64,000 nucleotides of DNA from Muricauda sp. MAR_2010_75 (GCF_000745185.1 NZ_JQNJ01000001.1:2441501-2505500); one strand, 5' to 3'. Numbered from the stretch's first letter, positions 34,101 to 43,029 are shown. A program made the numbers and translations. Notes: generated from the letters alone by a model not told the origin.

Positions 34101-34748
34101 TTAGTCGGTAATTATTTCTAGCTCACCATCTGCATGGTTATATCTAGCTCTAAGCTTGTTTCCATCAACCACACTACTTTCTTGGCGACTTTGATCATAA
34201 TAGTCTATTTCAACCTTGTGTGGTAACCCATCTAGTCCAAGTGCTACGTCATCAAAAGAAAAATTAATTTCATTTTTTGAAGTGGTTATATTAACATACT
34301 TTGGTATGCTAAGGTAATCACCATCCACTATGGCACACATATCAAGATACCCCAAGTATTTAACCTCTTCTTTTTTAATATGATATATTGCAGTTCCCCA
34401 ACATTCCTCCGCACCACTGGCAACTAGTGTTATAGTCCCATCCTCGGTTTTTTCGGTCTCAAAAAAATAAGGGGACATGTAATACGCATCTCCACCTCCC
34501 TTGGTTTCATAGATTTTGTTTTTTTGTTGATCTAGTACAATCATTCTTAGTCCATAATAGCCATCAGGGTCGGTATCTTCTCCAATCAAATAACTATACC
34601 CATTAAACAAATGTGCATGATGAATGTTGAAATTTTTTATGGAAATATCTGATGTAATATCATCGGTCTCACAGCGGTGGAATTTTCTGGCTTGCCCTAA
34701 TACCATAAATGATGTTATAAACAGGAATAGACTGAAAATTACTTTCAT
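34101..34748 (-). CDS. exported protein of unknown function
   Basis: Protein of 215 residues with a signal peptide (SFMVLGQ). The mature part is strand-rich with aromatic and acidic residues (GYSYLIGEDTDPDGYYGLRM, GGGDAYYMSPYFFE, KVEIDYYDQS), and three Cys. No family recognised. Its AT content matches the neighbouring genes. The gap to 33979 (122 bp) shows nothing notable. Confidence 0.7.
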   Translation of the reverse strand: MKVIFSLFLFITSFMVLGQARKFHRCETDDITSDISIKNFNIHHAHLFNGYSYLIGEDTDPDGYYGLRMIVLDQQKNKIYETKGGGDAYYMSPYFFETEKTEDGTITLVASGAEECWGTAIYHIKKEEVKYLGYLDMCAIVDGDYLSIPKYVNITTSKNEINFSFDDVALGLDGLPHKVEIDYYDQSRQESSVVDGNKLRARYNHADGELEIITD

Positions 34749-34894
34749 GGTTTTGATTTTAAATACAAAAAGAATTTTTTTATTTTATTATTTACATTGG
34801 AATTCATGAATTCACCTTTTGATCTGATGAATAATATCGACTCCCAAAAATTTCTTTTTATTTACCTTTAACAGCTCTTTCAACGCAAAGTCAC

Positions 34895-36868
34895 TTGATT
34901 TCAAAAACTACCATAGACAACGTATATGAAACCGCCCGGGTCGAGGAGGTGATTGGTGATTTTGTGCAGTTGAAGAAATCTGGCTCCAACTTTAAGGGAC
35001 TGAGCCCTTTTTCGGATGAAAGGACCCCAAGTTTTATGGTATCCCCTGTTAAACAGATTTGGAAGGATTTTAGTAGTGGTAAGGGTGGAAATGTAGTGGC
35101 TTTTTTAATGGAGCACGAACATTTTACCTATCCAGAAGCCATTAAATACCTGGCCAAGAAATATAACATTGAAGTAGAGGAGACCGAGCAAACCAATGAA
35201 CAAAAAGAGCAGGCCAATGAGCGGGAGAGCATGTATTTGGTATCGGAATATGCCCAAAAGTATTTTACCAAAACCCTTTGGGAAACCGAACCGGGCAAAG
35301 CCATAGGACTAAGTTATTTTAAAGAGCGTGGTTTTACGGATGAGACCATAAAAAAGTTTGGTTTGGGTTATAGCTTGGACGAATGGGAAGCTTTTACCAA
35401 AACCGCTTTGGATGAAGCCTATCAGTTAGAATTTCTGGAGAAAACCGGACTCACCATCGTAAAGGAACAAACTGGGGGAGAGAAGAAAACCTTTGACCGT
35501 TTTAAGGGGCGCGTCATGTTTCCCATCCATTCCATGAGTGGCAGGGTTCTGGGGTTTGGTGGACGAATTTTGGGAAATGACAAAAAAGCGGCCAAATACC
35601 TCAATTCCCCAGAGAGCGAGATTTACCACAAAAGCAAGGTGCTCTACGGCATCTATTTTGCCAAACAGGCCATTGCCAAAGAAGACAACTGCTATTTGGT
35701 GGAAGGCTATACGGATGTCATCCAAATGTACCAACGTGGGGTGGAGAATGTGGTATCTTCCAGTGGAACGGCCTTGACCCCGGAACAGATAAGGTTAATC
35801 AACAGGCTTACCAAAAACATCACTGTACTTTTTGATGGGGATGCAGCCGGATTGCGGGCTTCCCTTCGCGGAATTGACTTGATTTTGGAACAGGGCATGA
35901 ACGTAAAGGTCTGCACCTTTCCAGAGGGAGAAGACCCCGATAGTTTTGCCAAAAACAATACCTATGAGGACTTGGTGCTCTATTTGGAAGAGAATGCCAA
36001 GGATTTTATTCAGTTTAAAACTTCTTTATTGGCCAAGGAAGCGGCTAATGACCCCATAAAAAGGGCTGATACTGTGCGGGATATTGTAAACAGCATCAGC
36101 AAGATTCCAGATCGTATCCAAAAAGAAATCTACATTCAGGAATGTGCCAAGATCATGCAGATTTCAGAAGAGGTGTTGTACAATACCTTGGCTCAAATCG
36201 ACAAAAAGCAGGTCACCGATGCCAATAAAAAGCTAAAACAGGAACGGAAGACCTTTGAAGTGGTCAAAAATGACCCTGTGGTGGAAAAAGTGGATGTGCT
36301 TTATGAGTTAGAGCGAAAAATTATTGAAGTACTCTTGTTGTATGGGAACCAGGAGCAGGAGTTTGAGGATTTGGTATTGAAGGAGAATGAGGAAGGGGAG
36401 CTGGTTTTGGAGCCCGAAGTGGTGGAGGCAAAAGTGTATGAAAAAGTGTTTTTGGACCTTCAGGAAGATGAAATTGAACTGACCAACGAACAGTTCAGGT
36501 CCATTTATTACAAACTCATTGAAAACCTGAACGAGAATAAGGCCTTTGCCGTCAATACCTTTATGACGGAGTTGGAGCAAGAAATGGTTCCTGAAATTTC
36601 TTCCATTTTAATGGAAGAGGAGCAATATATGTTGCATGATTGGGAACGAAAGGATATTTATCCAAAAGAGAAAAAAAATGGGGTGGCCCAACTGGTAGGA
36701 GAGACCATTCTTACCCTACGGTGCAATTTGATTAAAAACCGAATTCAGAAATTACAGGAGCAGACCCAGGACCATACCGGCGACAATACGGAGATTTTGG
36801 AGGAAATCGTGAATTACCTTCAGTTGAACAAGTTGCTGAACGCTAAATTGAATCGGGTACTGTCTTAA
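34895..36868 (+). CDS. dnaG: DNA primase, zinc ligands absent
   Basis: Synthesises RNA primers for replication. 657 residues from TTG 34895: N-terminal CHC2-like domain (~1-95), catalytic TOPRIM core (EGYTDVIQMYQ about 267, DGDAAG about 313) and a C-terminal DnaB-binding helical region (to 657). In the N-terminal domain the ligand positions of the zinc finger (C-x2-H, C-x2-C) read SPFS and DFSSG, so no zinc can be bound, while the fold residues (TPSFMVSPVKQIWKDFSSGKGG) are intact. I recall the same loss in other flavobacterial DnaG, so it is lineage-wide rather than decay. Confidence 0.95.
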   Translation: MISKTTIDNVYETARVEEVIGDFVQLKKSGSNFKGLSPFSDERTPSFMVSPVKQIWKDFSSGKGGNVVAFLMEHEHFTYPEAIKYLAKKYNIEVEETEQTNEQKEQANERESMYLVSEYAQKYFTKTLWETEPGKAIGLSYFKERGFTDETIKKFGLGYSLDEWEAFTKTALDEAYQLEFLEKTGLTIVKEQTGGEKKTFDRFKGRVMFPIHSMSGRVLGFGGRILGNDKKAAKYLNSPESEIYHKSKVLYGIYFAKQAIAKEDNCYLVEGYTDVIQMYQRGVENVVSSSGTALTPEQIRLINRLTKNITVLFDGDAAGLRASLRGIDLILEQGMNVKVCTFPEGEDPDSFAKNNTYEDLVLYLEENAKDFIQFKTSLLAKEAANDPIKRADTVRDIVNSISKIPDRIQKEIYIQECAKIMQISEEVLYNTLAQIDKKQVTDANKKLKQERKTFEVVKNDPVVEKVDVLYELERKIIEVLLLYGNQEQEFEDLVLKENEEGELVLEPEVVEAKVYEKVFLDLQEDEIELTNEQFRSIYYKLIENLNENKAFAVNTFMTELEQEMVPEISSILMEEEQYMLHDWERKDIYPKEKKNGVAQLVGETILTLRCNLIKNRIQKLQEQTQDHTGDNTEILEEIVNYLQLNKLLNAKLNRVLS

Positions 36869-36873
36869 AAAAG

Positions 36874-36900
36874 AAATCCCGGACAATTTGCCCGGGATTT
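36874..36900. terminator. terminator hairpin between dnaG and the response regulator
   Basis: AAATCCCGG (36874-36882) / CCGGGATTT (36892-36900), 9-bp stem with 9-nt loop between converging genes; the T-run is short. Confidence 0.75.
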
Positions 36901-36925
36901 ACTCTAGTTAGTTTGGATTGGTTAA

Positions 36926-37555
36926 TTAATAAAGTTCCAAAGCTTTGGCTTGCTGTAATAGGTCCACCAAATTATCAACGTTCAATTTCTTCATTAAACG
37001 CGCTTTATAGGTACTTACGGTTTTTTCGTTAAGGTTAAGCCCTTCGGCCACTTCCTTGTTTCGTTTTCCACTGGCCAATAATTTCAACACTTCAACCTCT
37101 CTGGAAGATAGTTTTCTAAAGAATCTTCTCGGTTTTTGTGTTCCTTCATCAAATGCCAAGCGTTGTGCCAGTTCATTGGTGATGAACATGTTCCCCTCGT
37201 TTACCTTTTTTACGGCGGAGATGATGTAATCCAAATCAGCGGTTTTTGAAAGGTAGCCAAATGCACCTGCTCTAATGGTGCTCAAAGCATACACGTCTTC
37301 TGATTGGCCGCTGTACATTAAGGTTTTAACATTTGGGAATTCCAGTTTCATCTTACGTAAAGTAGCAATTCCGTTGATTTCTGGAATATCCATTTCCAAG
37401 ATAACAACGTCGGGAGCTACCTTATTTAATGCTTCGAATAATTCTGAGGTTGTGGAAACATCTGCAATGACTTCAATATCTGGGCTGGATTCGAGCACTT
37501 GTTTTATTCCAAGCCTGACAATGGGATGATTGTCAGCAATCAATACTTTTATCAT
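36926..37555 (-). CDS. NarL/FixJ-type response regulator with Glu at the phospho-site
   Basis: Receiver domain (1-~120) plus LuxR-type HTH (~145-205; LSSREVEVLKLLASGKRNKE, then TVSTYKARLMKKL). The usual phospho-acceptor Asp in the x-L-D-x-x-M-P position reads Glu54 (VILEMDIPEING), and one of the acidic metal-binding residues is Asn9 (ADNHP). The switch Lys (YLSK) is kept. Glu at this place mimics phosphorylation in other regulators, so this protein may be always on or controlled by another means. No histidine kinase is adjacent. Confidence 0.92.
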   Translation of the reverse strand: MIKVLIADNHPIVRLGIKQVLESSPDIEVIADVSTTSELFEALNKVAPDVVILEMDIPEINGIATLRKMKLEFPNVKTLMYSGQSEDVYALSTIRAGAFGYLSKTADLDYIISAVKKVNEGNMFITNELAQRLAFDEGTQKPRRFFRKLSSREVEVLKLLASGKRNKEVAEGLNLNEKTVSTYKARLMKKLNVDNLVDLLQQAKALELY

Positions 37556-37713
37556 TCGGTTTGAGTTTACTTATACTTGTTGGTTAGCTAATTACTTACG
37601 TAACATAGCAGGCAAGATAACAATTTGGTGACGTAAAACTGTAATTTTTTTCTTAAAACCCTATCTTTTCTATGGTTTTTTTCGTTTTAAACTGGGTTTT
37701 TTGGGTTAAAAGG

Positions 37714-38505
37714 TCATTTTAAGACACTTGGAATCTCACAAATGGGTATGGGAATCATCTTGTGTTTGTTGGCAGTATTGTACCTTTTATAAATAGCGAA
37801 AACTTCTTTTTCCCTATCGGAAAAATCATCCGTAATGGTCTTTCCCTCATCATCCATTTTCATGGCCCATTCTAACTCAGGATACGATGCCCCAATTTGA
37901 TCTTCGTCCGTTCTGCTATCGCCCCAAAGCCCATCCGTGGGTGGTGCTTCCATAATATCTTGGTTTACGCCGAGCACCCTTCCCACTTCGTACACTTCGG
38001 TCTTTACCAAATCGGCAATAGGGCTAAGGTCAACCCCTCCATCACCATATTTGGTATAGAAGCCAATTCCAAAATCCTCGACTTTGTTTCCAGTTCCAGC
38101 AACCAAATACCCCTTTAAGGCCGCAAAATAGTATAGCGTGGTCATTCGCAATCTGGCACGGGTGTTTGCCAACGACATAAAGCGTTCCTCTTCCGTTTCA
38201 ACCTTTGGAAAAGCAGCTACCAAACTATCGAACACTGGAGTGAGGTTTACATCTTGACGGGAAACATTGGGAAAATTTTCCATTAACCAATCGATATGCC
38301 TATCTGCACGGGTCACCTGGTCCTTGCCTTGGTGAATGGGCATTTCCACGCACAAAAGGTCCAGCCCGGTTTTAGCACAAAGGGTAGAGGTCACTGCAGA
38401 ATCTATTCCTCCTGATACCCCAATGACAAAACCTTTGCAATGGGCATTGGTGGCATAGTCTTTTAACCAGTCTACAATGTAAGCGATTACCTTTTCTGTT
38501 TGCAT
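37714..38505 (-). CDS. nadE: ammonia-dependent NAD+ synthase
   Basis: Amidates nicotinic acid adenine dinucleotide to NAD. Protein of 263 residues with the P-loop GVSGGIDSAVTS, TGNKVEDFGIGFYTKYGDGGVDLSPIADL (read in parts) and PTDGLWGDSRTDEDQIG, all typical. There is no glutaminase domain, so the nitrogen source is ammonia. Divergent from gldB with a 66-nt gap; the gap 37556-37713 shows nothing but AT-rich sequence. Confidence 0.95.
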   Translation of the reverse strand: MQTEKVIAYIVDWLKDYATNAHCKGFVIGVSGGIDSAVTSTLCAKTGLDLLCVEMPIHQGKDQVTRADRHIDWLMENFPNVSRQDVNLTPVFDSLVAAFPKVETEEERFMSLANTRARLRMTTLYYFAALKGYLVAGTGNKVEDFGIGFYTKYGDGGVDLSPIADLVKTEVYEVGRVLGVNQDIMEAPPTDGLWGDSRTDEDQIGASYPELEWAMKMDDEGKTITDDFSDREKEVFAIYKRYNTANKHKMIPIPICEIPSVLK

Positions 38506-38530
38506 ATCGTACTTTTTAGATTCATTAAAT

Positions 38531-38538
38531 TACCTTTG
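38531..38538 (+). promoter_or_regulatory. -7 promoter element of gldBC
   Basis: TACCTTTG is an exact TAnnTTTG match, 33 nt ahead of the gldB ATG at 38572. It supports that ATG over the longer frame opening at 38500, which would begin upstream of the promoter. Confidence 0.65.
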
Positions 38539-38571
38539 TGCCCTGTAAATTTAAACCCTGTTGTCTTAAAA

Positions 38572-39561
38572 ATGAAGAGGTCGTTGAAATACTTTGTTCA
38601 AATTGGGATTTTTGCTTCCTTTTTTTTGATGATTCTTGTTTTGGATGGATGTAAGGAAACCGATAAAGCCGAGGAGGAAATTGCCAGGATCTCAGTGGAT
38701 TTTCAAGTTTCACGGTTTGATCGCGAGTTTGCCAATGCATCAGCAAATGACATTCCCCAGTTAAAGAAAAAATACCCCTACCTCTTCCCGGAGCAGTTTC
38801 CAGACAGTATTTGGGTCAACAAATTATCCGACACAATTCAAATTGAATTGTCCGATGAAGTGAACAAGACCTTTGGTGATTTTAAAACTGAATCAGAAGC
38901 ATTGGAATCCCTTTTTAAACACATCAAATATTATTTTCCAAGTTTTAAGGCACCGAAAGTGGTGACATTGACTTCAGATGTTCGCTATAATGACCGCATT
39001 ATCCTTACGGATACATTGCTGCTGATCGGTCTGGACAACTATTTAGGTGAGGACCACCACTTTTATAAAGGTATCCAAAGATATATAGCGGCTGGTCTCG
39101 ATAAAAAGTTCTTGACCTCGGATGTGGCCAGTGCATTTTCCAAAAAAGTGCTTACGTATCCACGAAACCGAACTTTTTTGTCGAGAATGGTGTATTATGG
39201 AAAAGAACTTTATTTAAAGGACAGGTTGCTCCCTTTCATTTCAGATGCGCAAAAAATTGGCTATTCCAATGAAGAACTTGAGTGGGCCAAGGCCAACGAA
39301 GAGCAAATGTGGCGTTATTTTGTAGAAAGCGAACTTTTGTACAGCACTGACTCGGCATTGGACCGAAAATTTTTAGACCCAGCACCCTTTTCCAAATTTG
39401 GACTGGAACTGGACAACGAATCACCCGGAAGATTGGGCAGGTACATGGGATGGCAAATTGTACGGGCCTTTATGGAAAGTAACACCATAAGTTTGCAGCA
39501 ATTATTGGAGATGCCAGCAGATGAAATTTTAAAAGAATCTAATTACAAACCCAGAAAATAA
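38572..39561 (+). CDS. gldB: gliding motility lipoprotein GldB
   Basis: Protein of 329 residues with an SPII signal peptide (lipobox LDGC, Cys27). Features such as RFDREFANAS, YPYLFPEQFPDSIW, GLDNYLGEDHHFY and GRYMGWQIVRAFM are those of GldB, an envelope lipoprotein needed for gliding in Flavobacteriia. Its stop overlaps the gldC start (TAATG at 39559-39563), the standard gldBC arrangement. Confidence 0.93.
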   Translation: MKRSLKYFVQIGIFASFFLMILVLDGCKETDKAEEEIARISVDFQVSRFDREFANASANDIPQLKKKYPYLFPEQFPDSIWVNKLSDTIQIELSDEVNKTFGDFKTESEALESLFKHIKYYFPSFKAPKVVTLTSDVRYNDRIILTDTLLLIGLDNYLGEDHHFYKGIQRYIAAGLDKKFLTSDVASAFSKKVLTYPRNRTFLSRMVYYGKELYLKDRLLPFISDAQKIGYSNEELEWAKANEEQMWRYFVESELLYSTDSALDRKFLDPAPFSKFGLELDNESPGRLGRYMGWQIVRAFMESNTISLQQLLEMPADEILKESNYKPRK

Positions 39562-39899
39562 TGGCGATAACACATACTTCGGAAATTAAACTAACGGTAG
39601 GATTGGATGAAAACAGGGTTCCTGAAGAGTTGACCTGGTCTGCCCAGGATGGTGGTGTGGAAAATGAAGAGGCCAAGGCCATGTTGCTTTCGGTCTGGGA
39701 CAGTAAGAACCGGGAATCTTTAAAAATAGATCTGTGGACCAAGGATATGCCCGTGGACGAAATGAAGATATTTTTTCATCAGACCCTCACCACCATGGCC
39801 GATACGTTTATGAAGGCCACCCAAGATGAGAAAATGACCGCCACCATGAAGGACTTTTGCGATTACTTTGCCGAAAAGCTGGAGTTGGACAAACTGTAG
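39561..39899 (+). CDS. gldC: gliding motility protein GldC
   Basis: Cytosolic-looking protein of 112 residues, with TSEIKLTVGLDENRVPEELTW and the helical ending MKDFCDYFAEKLELDKL, which match GldC. The role is indirect: loss of GldC reduces gliding in Flavobacterium. Overlaps gldB by 1 nt; the small gene at 39922 follows after 22 nt. Confidence 0.92.
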   Translation: MAITHTSEIKLTVGLDENRVPEELTWSAQDGGVENEEAKAMLLSVWDSKNRESLKIDLWTKDMPVDEMKIFFHQTLTTMADTFMKATQDEKMTATMKDFCDYFAEKLELDKL

Positions 39900-39921
39900 G
39901 TATAAATCCCAAATCGGGAAA

Positions 39922-40308
39922 ATGAAAACAGAAAATATTCAAAAGCTCTTGTTTGTGTACAATGCCAATTCCGGTACCCGAAATGTCATTTGGGATAGTA
40001 TGCACAAAGTCTTCAGTCCATCCACCTACGATTGTAACTTGTGTGATATTACATTCGGCCTAGTGACTGAAAACAAGATTTGGAAGAAATTCAGGGAGCA
40101 AAGCGACATAGCCATGTCATTTTTGCACAAAGATGAATTTACTAAAGCATATGCCAGTAAGTTTGGCCACAAGCACACCTTTCCGGTTGTGTTAATTGAA
40201 GATAATGACGAATTGGAGCTATTTATTTCCACCGAAGAGCTGAATGCAATGCAATCGTCCGAAGATTTAATTGATGTGATTCAGAAACGCATAAAAGGGG
40301 CTGTTTAA
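39922..40308 (+). CDS. conserved protein of unknown function downstream of gldC
   Basis: Protein of 128 residues from the ATG at 39922 (an upstream in-frame TTG would overlap gldC). It has a beta-alpha start (KLLFVYNANSGTRNVIWDS), two Cys in YDCNLCDIT, and a thioredoxin-like ending (FPVVLIEDNDELELFIST). Although flavobacterial homologues may carry the label GTPase, I see no P-loop or NKxD. Probably cotranscribed with gldBC. Confidence 0.75.
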   Translation: MKTENIQKLLFVYNANSGTRNVIWDSMHKVFSPSTYDCNLCDITFGLVTENKIWKKFREQSDIAMSFLHKDEFTKAYASKFGHKHTFPVVLIEDNDELELFISTEELNAMQSSEDLIDVIQKRIKGAV

Positions 40309-40321
40309 AGAGCTTGCCCCT

Positions 40322-40401
40322 TGTCAATTCGAGCGCAGTCGAGAATTCATAAGTGATAATTATTGGATAGGTTTCGACTGCGCTCAACCTGACGATGACC
40401 T
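40322..40401. repeat. REP-like palindromic repeat pair
   Basis: GAGCGCAGTCGA (40331-40342) and its reverse complement TCGACTGCGCTC (40374-40385) are separated by 31 nt. Flanking GTCAATTC on the left and CCTGACGATGAC on the right match the outer part of the repeat. The same core lies at 7706-7726. The right arm (read on the minus strand GTCATCGTCAGGTTGAGCGC) is the closest match to that copy. Confidence 0.75.
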
Positions 40402-40442
40402 GTTTTCATCACTTTTAAACGCCCTCGCGTGATCCAGAAGTT

Positions 40443-41171
40443 TTATCGTCCTATTTTTCCAAGACTCATGGGAACTTCCATCAGTAGAACCCTGCTGTCG
40501 GAAAGTGATTTTAAATCAAAGGAATCAGTTTCCCAGAGTCCAAAACCATCTCTTTTTTCCAGTTTTTGGCCATTGATTTCCACTTCACCCTCCAAAATAA
40601 AGGCATAAACACCGTTCCCTTCCTTTTTTAGGGTGTACGAGTCGGTGGAATCCGCATCAAAATTGCCCAGATGGAACCATGCATCTTGGTGAATCCACAC
40701 CCCTTCATCTTCGGGGTTGGGAGAAAGCACTTGGTAAAACGCATTTTTCTTGGCGATATCCCTTATGGAAATTTGGTCGTATCGGGGTTCCACATTTCGT
40801 TCATTTGGGAATACCCAAATTTGAAGAAATTTCACGGCCTTGTCTGAATTTTTATTGTATTCACTGTGGGAAATGCCCGTTCCGGCACTCATCACCTGAA
40901 CGTCGCCTTCTTTTATGGTAGCCACATTGCCCATGCTGTCCTTATGTTCCAAATCGCCCTCTAAAGGAATGGAGATAATTTCCATATTATCGTGCGGATG
41001 TGTGCCAAATCCCTTTCCAGGGGCCACTTGGTCATCGTTCAGTACACGCAAGACCCCAAAATGCATCCGTTCTGGGTTTTGGTATCCCGCAAAGCTAAAG
41101 GTATGATGGCTGTTCAACCATCCATGATTGGCATGGCCTCGGGTGTTCGCTTTATGCAAAACTGTTTTCAT
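40443..41171 (-). CDS. pirin-family bicupin protein
   Basis: Protein of 242 residues; the N-terminal cupin holds the metal ligands HPHDNMEI and HSEYN with the RGHANHGWLNSHHTFSF start characteristic of YhhW-like pirins, and the C-terminal cupin (~145-235) has lost its ligands. Related proteins have quercetin 2,3-dioxygenase activity in vitro; the native role is unclear. Monocistronic, following a repeat on its 3' side. Confidence 0.92.
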   Translation of the reverse strand: MKTVLHKANTRGHANHGWLNSHHTFSFAGYQNPERMHFGVLRVLNDDQVAPGKGFGTHPHDNMEIISIPLEGDLEHKDSMGNVATIKEGDVQVMSAGTGISHSEYNKNSDKAVKFLQIWVFPNERNVEPRYDQISIRDIAKKNAFYQVLSPNPEDEGVWIHQDAWFHLGNFDADSTDSYTLKKEGNGVYAFILEGEVEINGQKLEKRDGFGLWETDSFDLKSLSDSRVLLMEVPMSLGKIGR

Positions 41172-41283
41172 AATAACCTTGTTTTAAAGTTGAAAAAAGT
41201 CAACGAAGCGTTGTACTCTTGTAGATGGCATTTAAGTCGTAATTTCTTCTGATTTCTTACTTTTTTGGATGGCACTGTCCATG

Positions 41284-41895
41284 CTACTGATTCTTAAAAA
41301 AATCTTGGTTGATGGCATCAATATAGTCCAACAATTCTTCTCGACCCATCCGATTGGAGGATGAGGTGGTAAAATGTGGAGGAGCTTCCTCCCAAACGCT
41401 GTCCGTTAATTTTTTCAGATAGGCATTTGCTTGTTTTTCAATCACAGCAGGTTTTAATTTGTCAGCTTTGGTAAAGACGATGGCAAAAGGAATCTGATTC
41501 AGACCCAACCATTCCATAAATTCCAAATCCACAGGTTGGGGGTCGTGGCGTATATCCACCAAAACAAAACCGCAGACCAACTGCTTCCGTTTTTGGAAAT
41601 ACTCAGTGATATATTTCTGAAAAGTCTTCTTGTCCTTTTTGGAAACCCGTGCGTAACCGTACCCCGGTAAATCCACCAAAAACCAATTGTTGTTGATTTT
41701 AAAATGGTTGATGAGCTGCGTTTTCCCAGGCCGACCGGAAGTTTTGGCCAGACCTTTGCGTTCCATCAACATATTGATCAATGAAGATTTCCCCACATTG
41801 GATCGACCGATAAAGGCATATTCCGGTAAGGGTTCATTGGGGCATTTGGCCACGTTGGAGTTGCTCATTACGAACTCGGCGGAAGTAATCTTCAT
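41284..41895 (-). CDS. engB: ribosome biogenesis GTPase EngB (YihA/YsxC)
   Basis: Protein of 203 residues; G1 GRSNVGKSS, G3 DLPGYG, G4 TKAD. Essential GTPase in 50S assembly. It is preceded by KCPNEPLPEYAFIG, the usual family start. The alpha/beta hydrolase gene lies upstream (41999-42766) with a 103-nt gap, so it may or may not be in the same unit. Confidence 0.95.
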   Translation of the reverse strand: MKITSAEFVMSNSNVAKCPNEPLPEYAFIGRSNVGKSSLINMLMERKGLAKTSGRPGKTQLINHFKINNNWFLVDLPGYGYARVSKKDKKTFQKYITEYFQKRKQLVCGFVLVDIRHDPQPVDLEFMEWLGLNQIPFAIVFTKADKLKPAVIEKQANAYLKKLTDSVWEEAPPHFTTSSSNRMGREELLDYIDAINQDFFKNQ

Positions 41896-41998
41896 GCTAT
41901 TTGACTAAATTTGGAAAGCAAGATACAAGAATCGGTACGAAAGAAAATAAAATCAAAGAGTCTTGGTTCTTTCTTTTGTTGGTCTTGTCTCTTTTACC

Positions 41999-42766
41999 TC
42001 AAAAGTTACGCTTTTTCAGCCAAGCTTCAAGAATGCGGTTAAAATCATTGGGATGCTCCATCATGGGGGCATGACCACATTTTTCAATCCAAAATAAGTC
42101 AGAATCCGGTAAAAGTTCATGGAATTCCTTCGCCACGTTTGGTGGGGTCACCGTATCATTTTCACCCCAAATTATGCAAGTTGGGGTTTTCATATGTGGT
42201 AAATCTTTGGACATATTGTGACGGATGGCACTTTTGGCAATGGCAAGTGTCTTTACCAACTTCATGCGGTCGTTCACAGTGGCAAACACCTCGTCCACAA
42301 TTTCCTTGGTGGCCACTTCGGGATCGTAGAAAACATCTTGTGCCTTTTTTTTGATGAACTCATAGTCGCCACGTTTGGGATAACCATCGCCCATGGCACT
42401 TTCATAAAGTCCTGAACTCCCGGTAATCACCAGGGCCTTCACCATTTTCGGGAACATTTTGGTATGTAGCAGACCAATGTGCCCTCCGAGTGAATTTCCC
42501 AAAAGGATAACATCCTTCAGTCCTTTGAACTCAATAAACTCTTCCAGAAACTTGGCAAAGTTCTTAACCGTGGTCTTGAGCAGGGGCATATCATAAATGG
42601 GAAGTTCAGGAATCAATACCTGGTATCCCTTGGAAGGAAAGTATTCCGAAACCCCTTGAAAGTTGCTCAATCCACCCATGAGACCGTGCAAGATAATCAT
42701 GGGGGTTCCCTCGCCCATTTCTATATATCGGTATTTGCCTTCCTCAATGATATGCTCTTCCATCAA
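41999..42766 (-). CDS. alpha/beta-fold hydrolase
   Basis: Protein of 255 residues; oxyanion motif HGLMGG (~29-34), nucleophile elbow GNSLGG (~90-95), acid in WGENDTVTP and the catalytic His in KCGHAPMMEHP near the C-terminus, so the triad is complete. Likely a cytosolic esterase or C-C bond hydrolase of unknown substrate. It is transcribed away from the division cluster; the intergenic region holds the mraZ control elements. Confidence 0.88.
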   Translation of the reverse strand: MMEEHIIEEGKYRYIEMGEGTPMIILHGLMGGLSNFQGVSEYFPSKGYQVLIPELPIYDMPLLKTTVKNFAKFLEEFIEFKGLKDVILLGNSLGGHIGLLHTKMFPKMVKALVITGSSGLYESAMGDGYPKRGDYEFIKKKAQDVFYDPEVATKEIVDEVFATVNDRMKLVKTLAIAKSAIRHNMSKDLPHMKTPTCIIWGENDTVTPPNVAKEFHELLPDSDLFWIEKCGHAPMMEHPNDFNRILEAWLKKRNF

Positions 42767-42932
42767 TAGTTAGTTGGTGCTAAGAGGGGCAAATATAGGA
42801 ATTTCAAATCACACGGATTTCACGTTTTTTCCATCTATATCACAACTTTTTTCAGTACGCCAGAACATAAAGTATGGCACTTGTGAAATTCTGAAAGGCA
42901 GTTCTTAGGGTAAAATTCCCATTTTTGGCCGA

Positions 42933-43000
42933 AAAGTGGGGAATTTATTAACAAAAGTGTCTTTAAGTGGAGAAATGTGGAAATAAAATCTATATATTTG
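42933..43000 (+). promoter_or_regulatory. MraZ operator repeats and promoter of the division cluster
   Basis: Three direct repeats spaced exactly 10 bp, AAAGTGT (42954-42960), TAAGTGG (42964-42970) and AATGTGG (42974-42980), plus an outlying AAAGTGG at 42933-42939. This is the AAAGTGG-N3 array known as the MraZ box in Mollicutes; E. coli uses related TGGG repeats. The -7 element TATATTTG (42993-43000) follows 12 bp later, so a bound MraZ would cover the -33 region. mraZ starts 29 nt downstream. Autoregulation of the whole cluster is the natural reading. Confidence 0.72.
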
Positions 43001-43029
43001 AGTTGTAATAAGTAACCAATTGATTTCTA

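Noticed and set aside
34800-34813. Palindrome GAATTCATGAATTC upstream of dnaG as an operator
   Set aside because: AT-rich 14-bp palindromes are expected by chance in an AT-rich intergenic region; no second site supports it.
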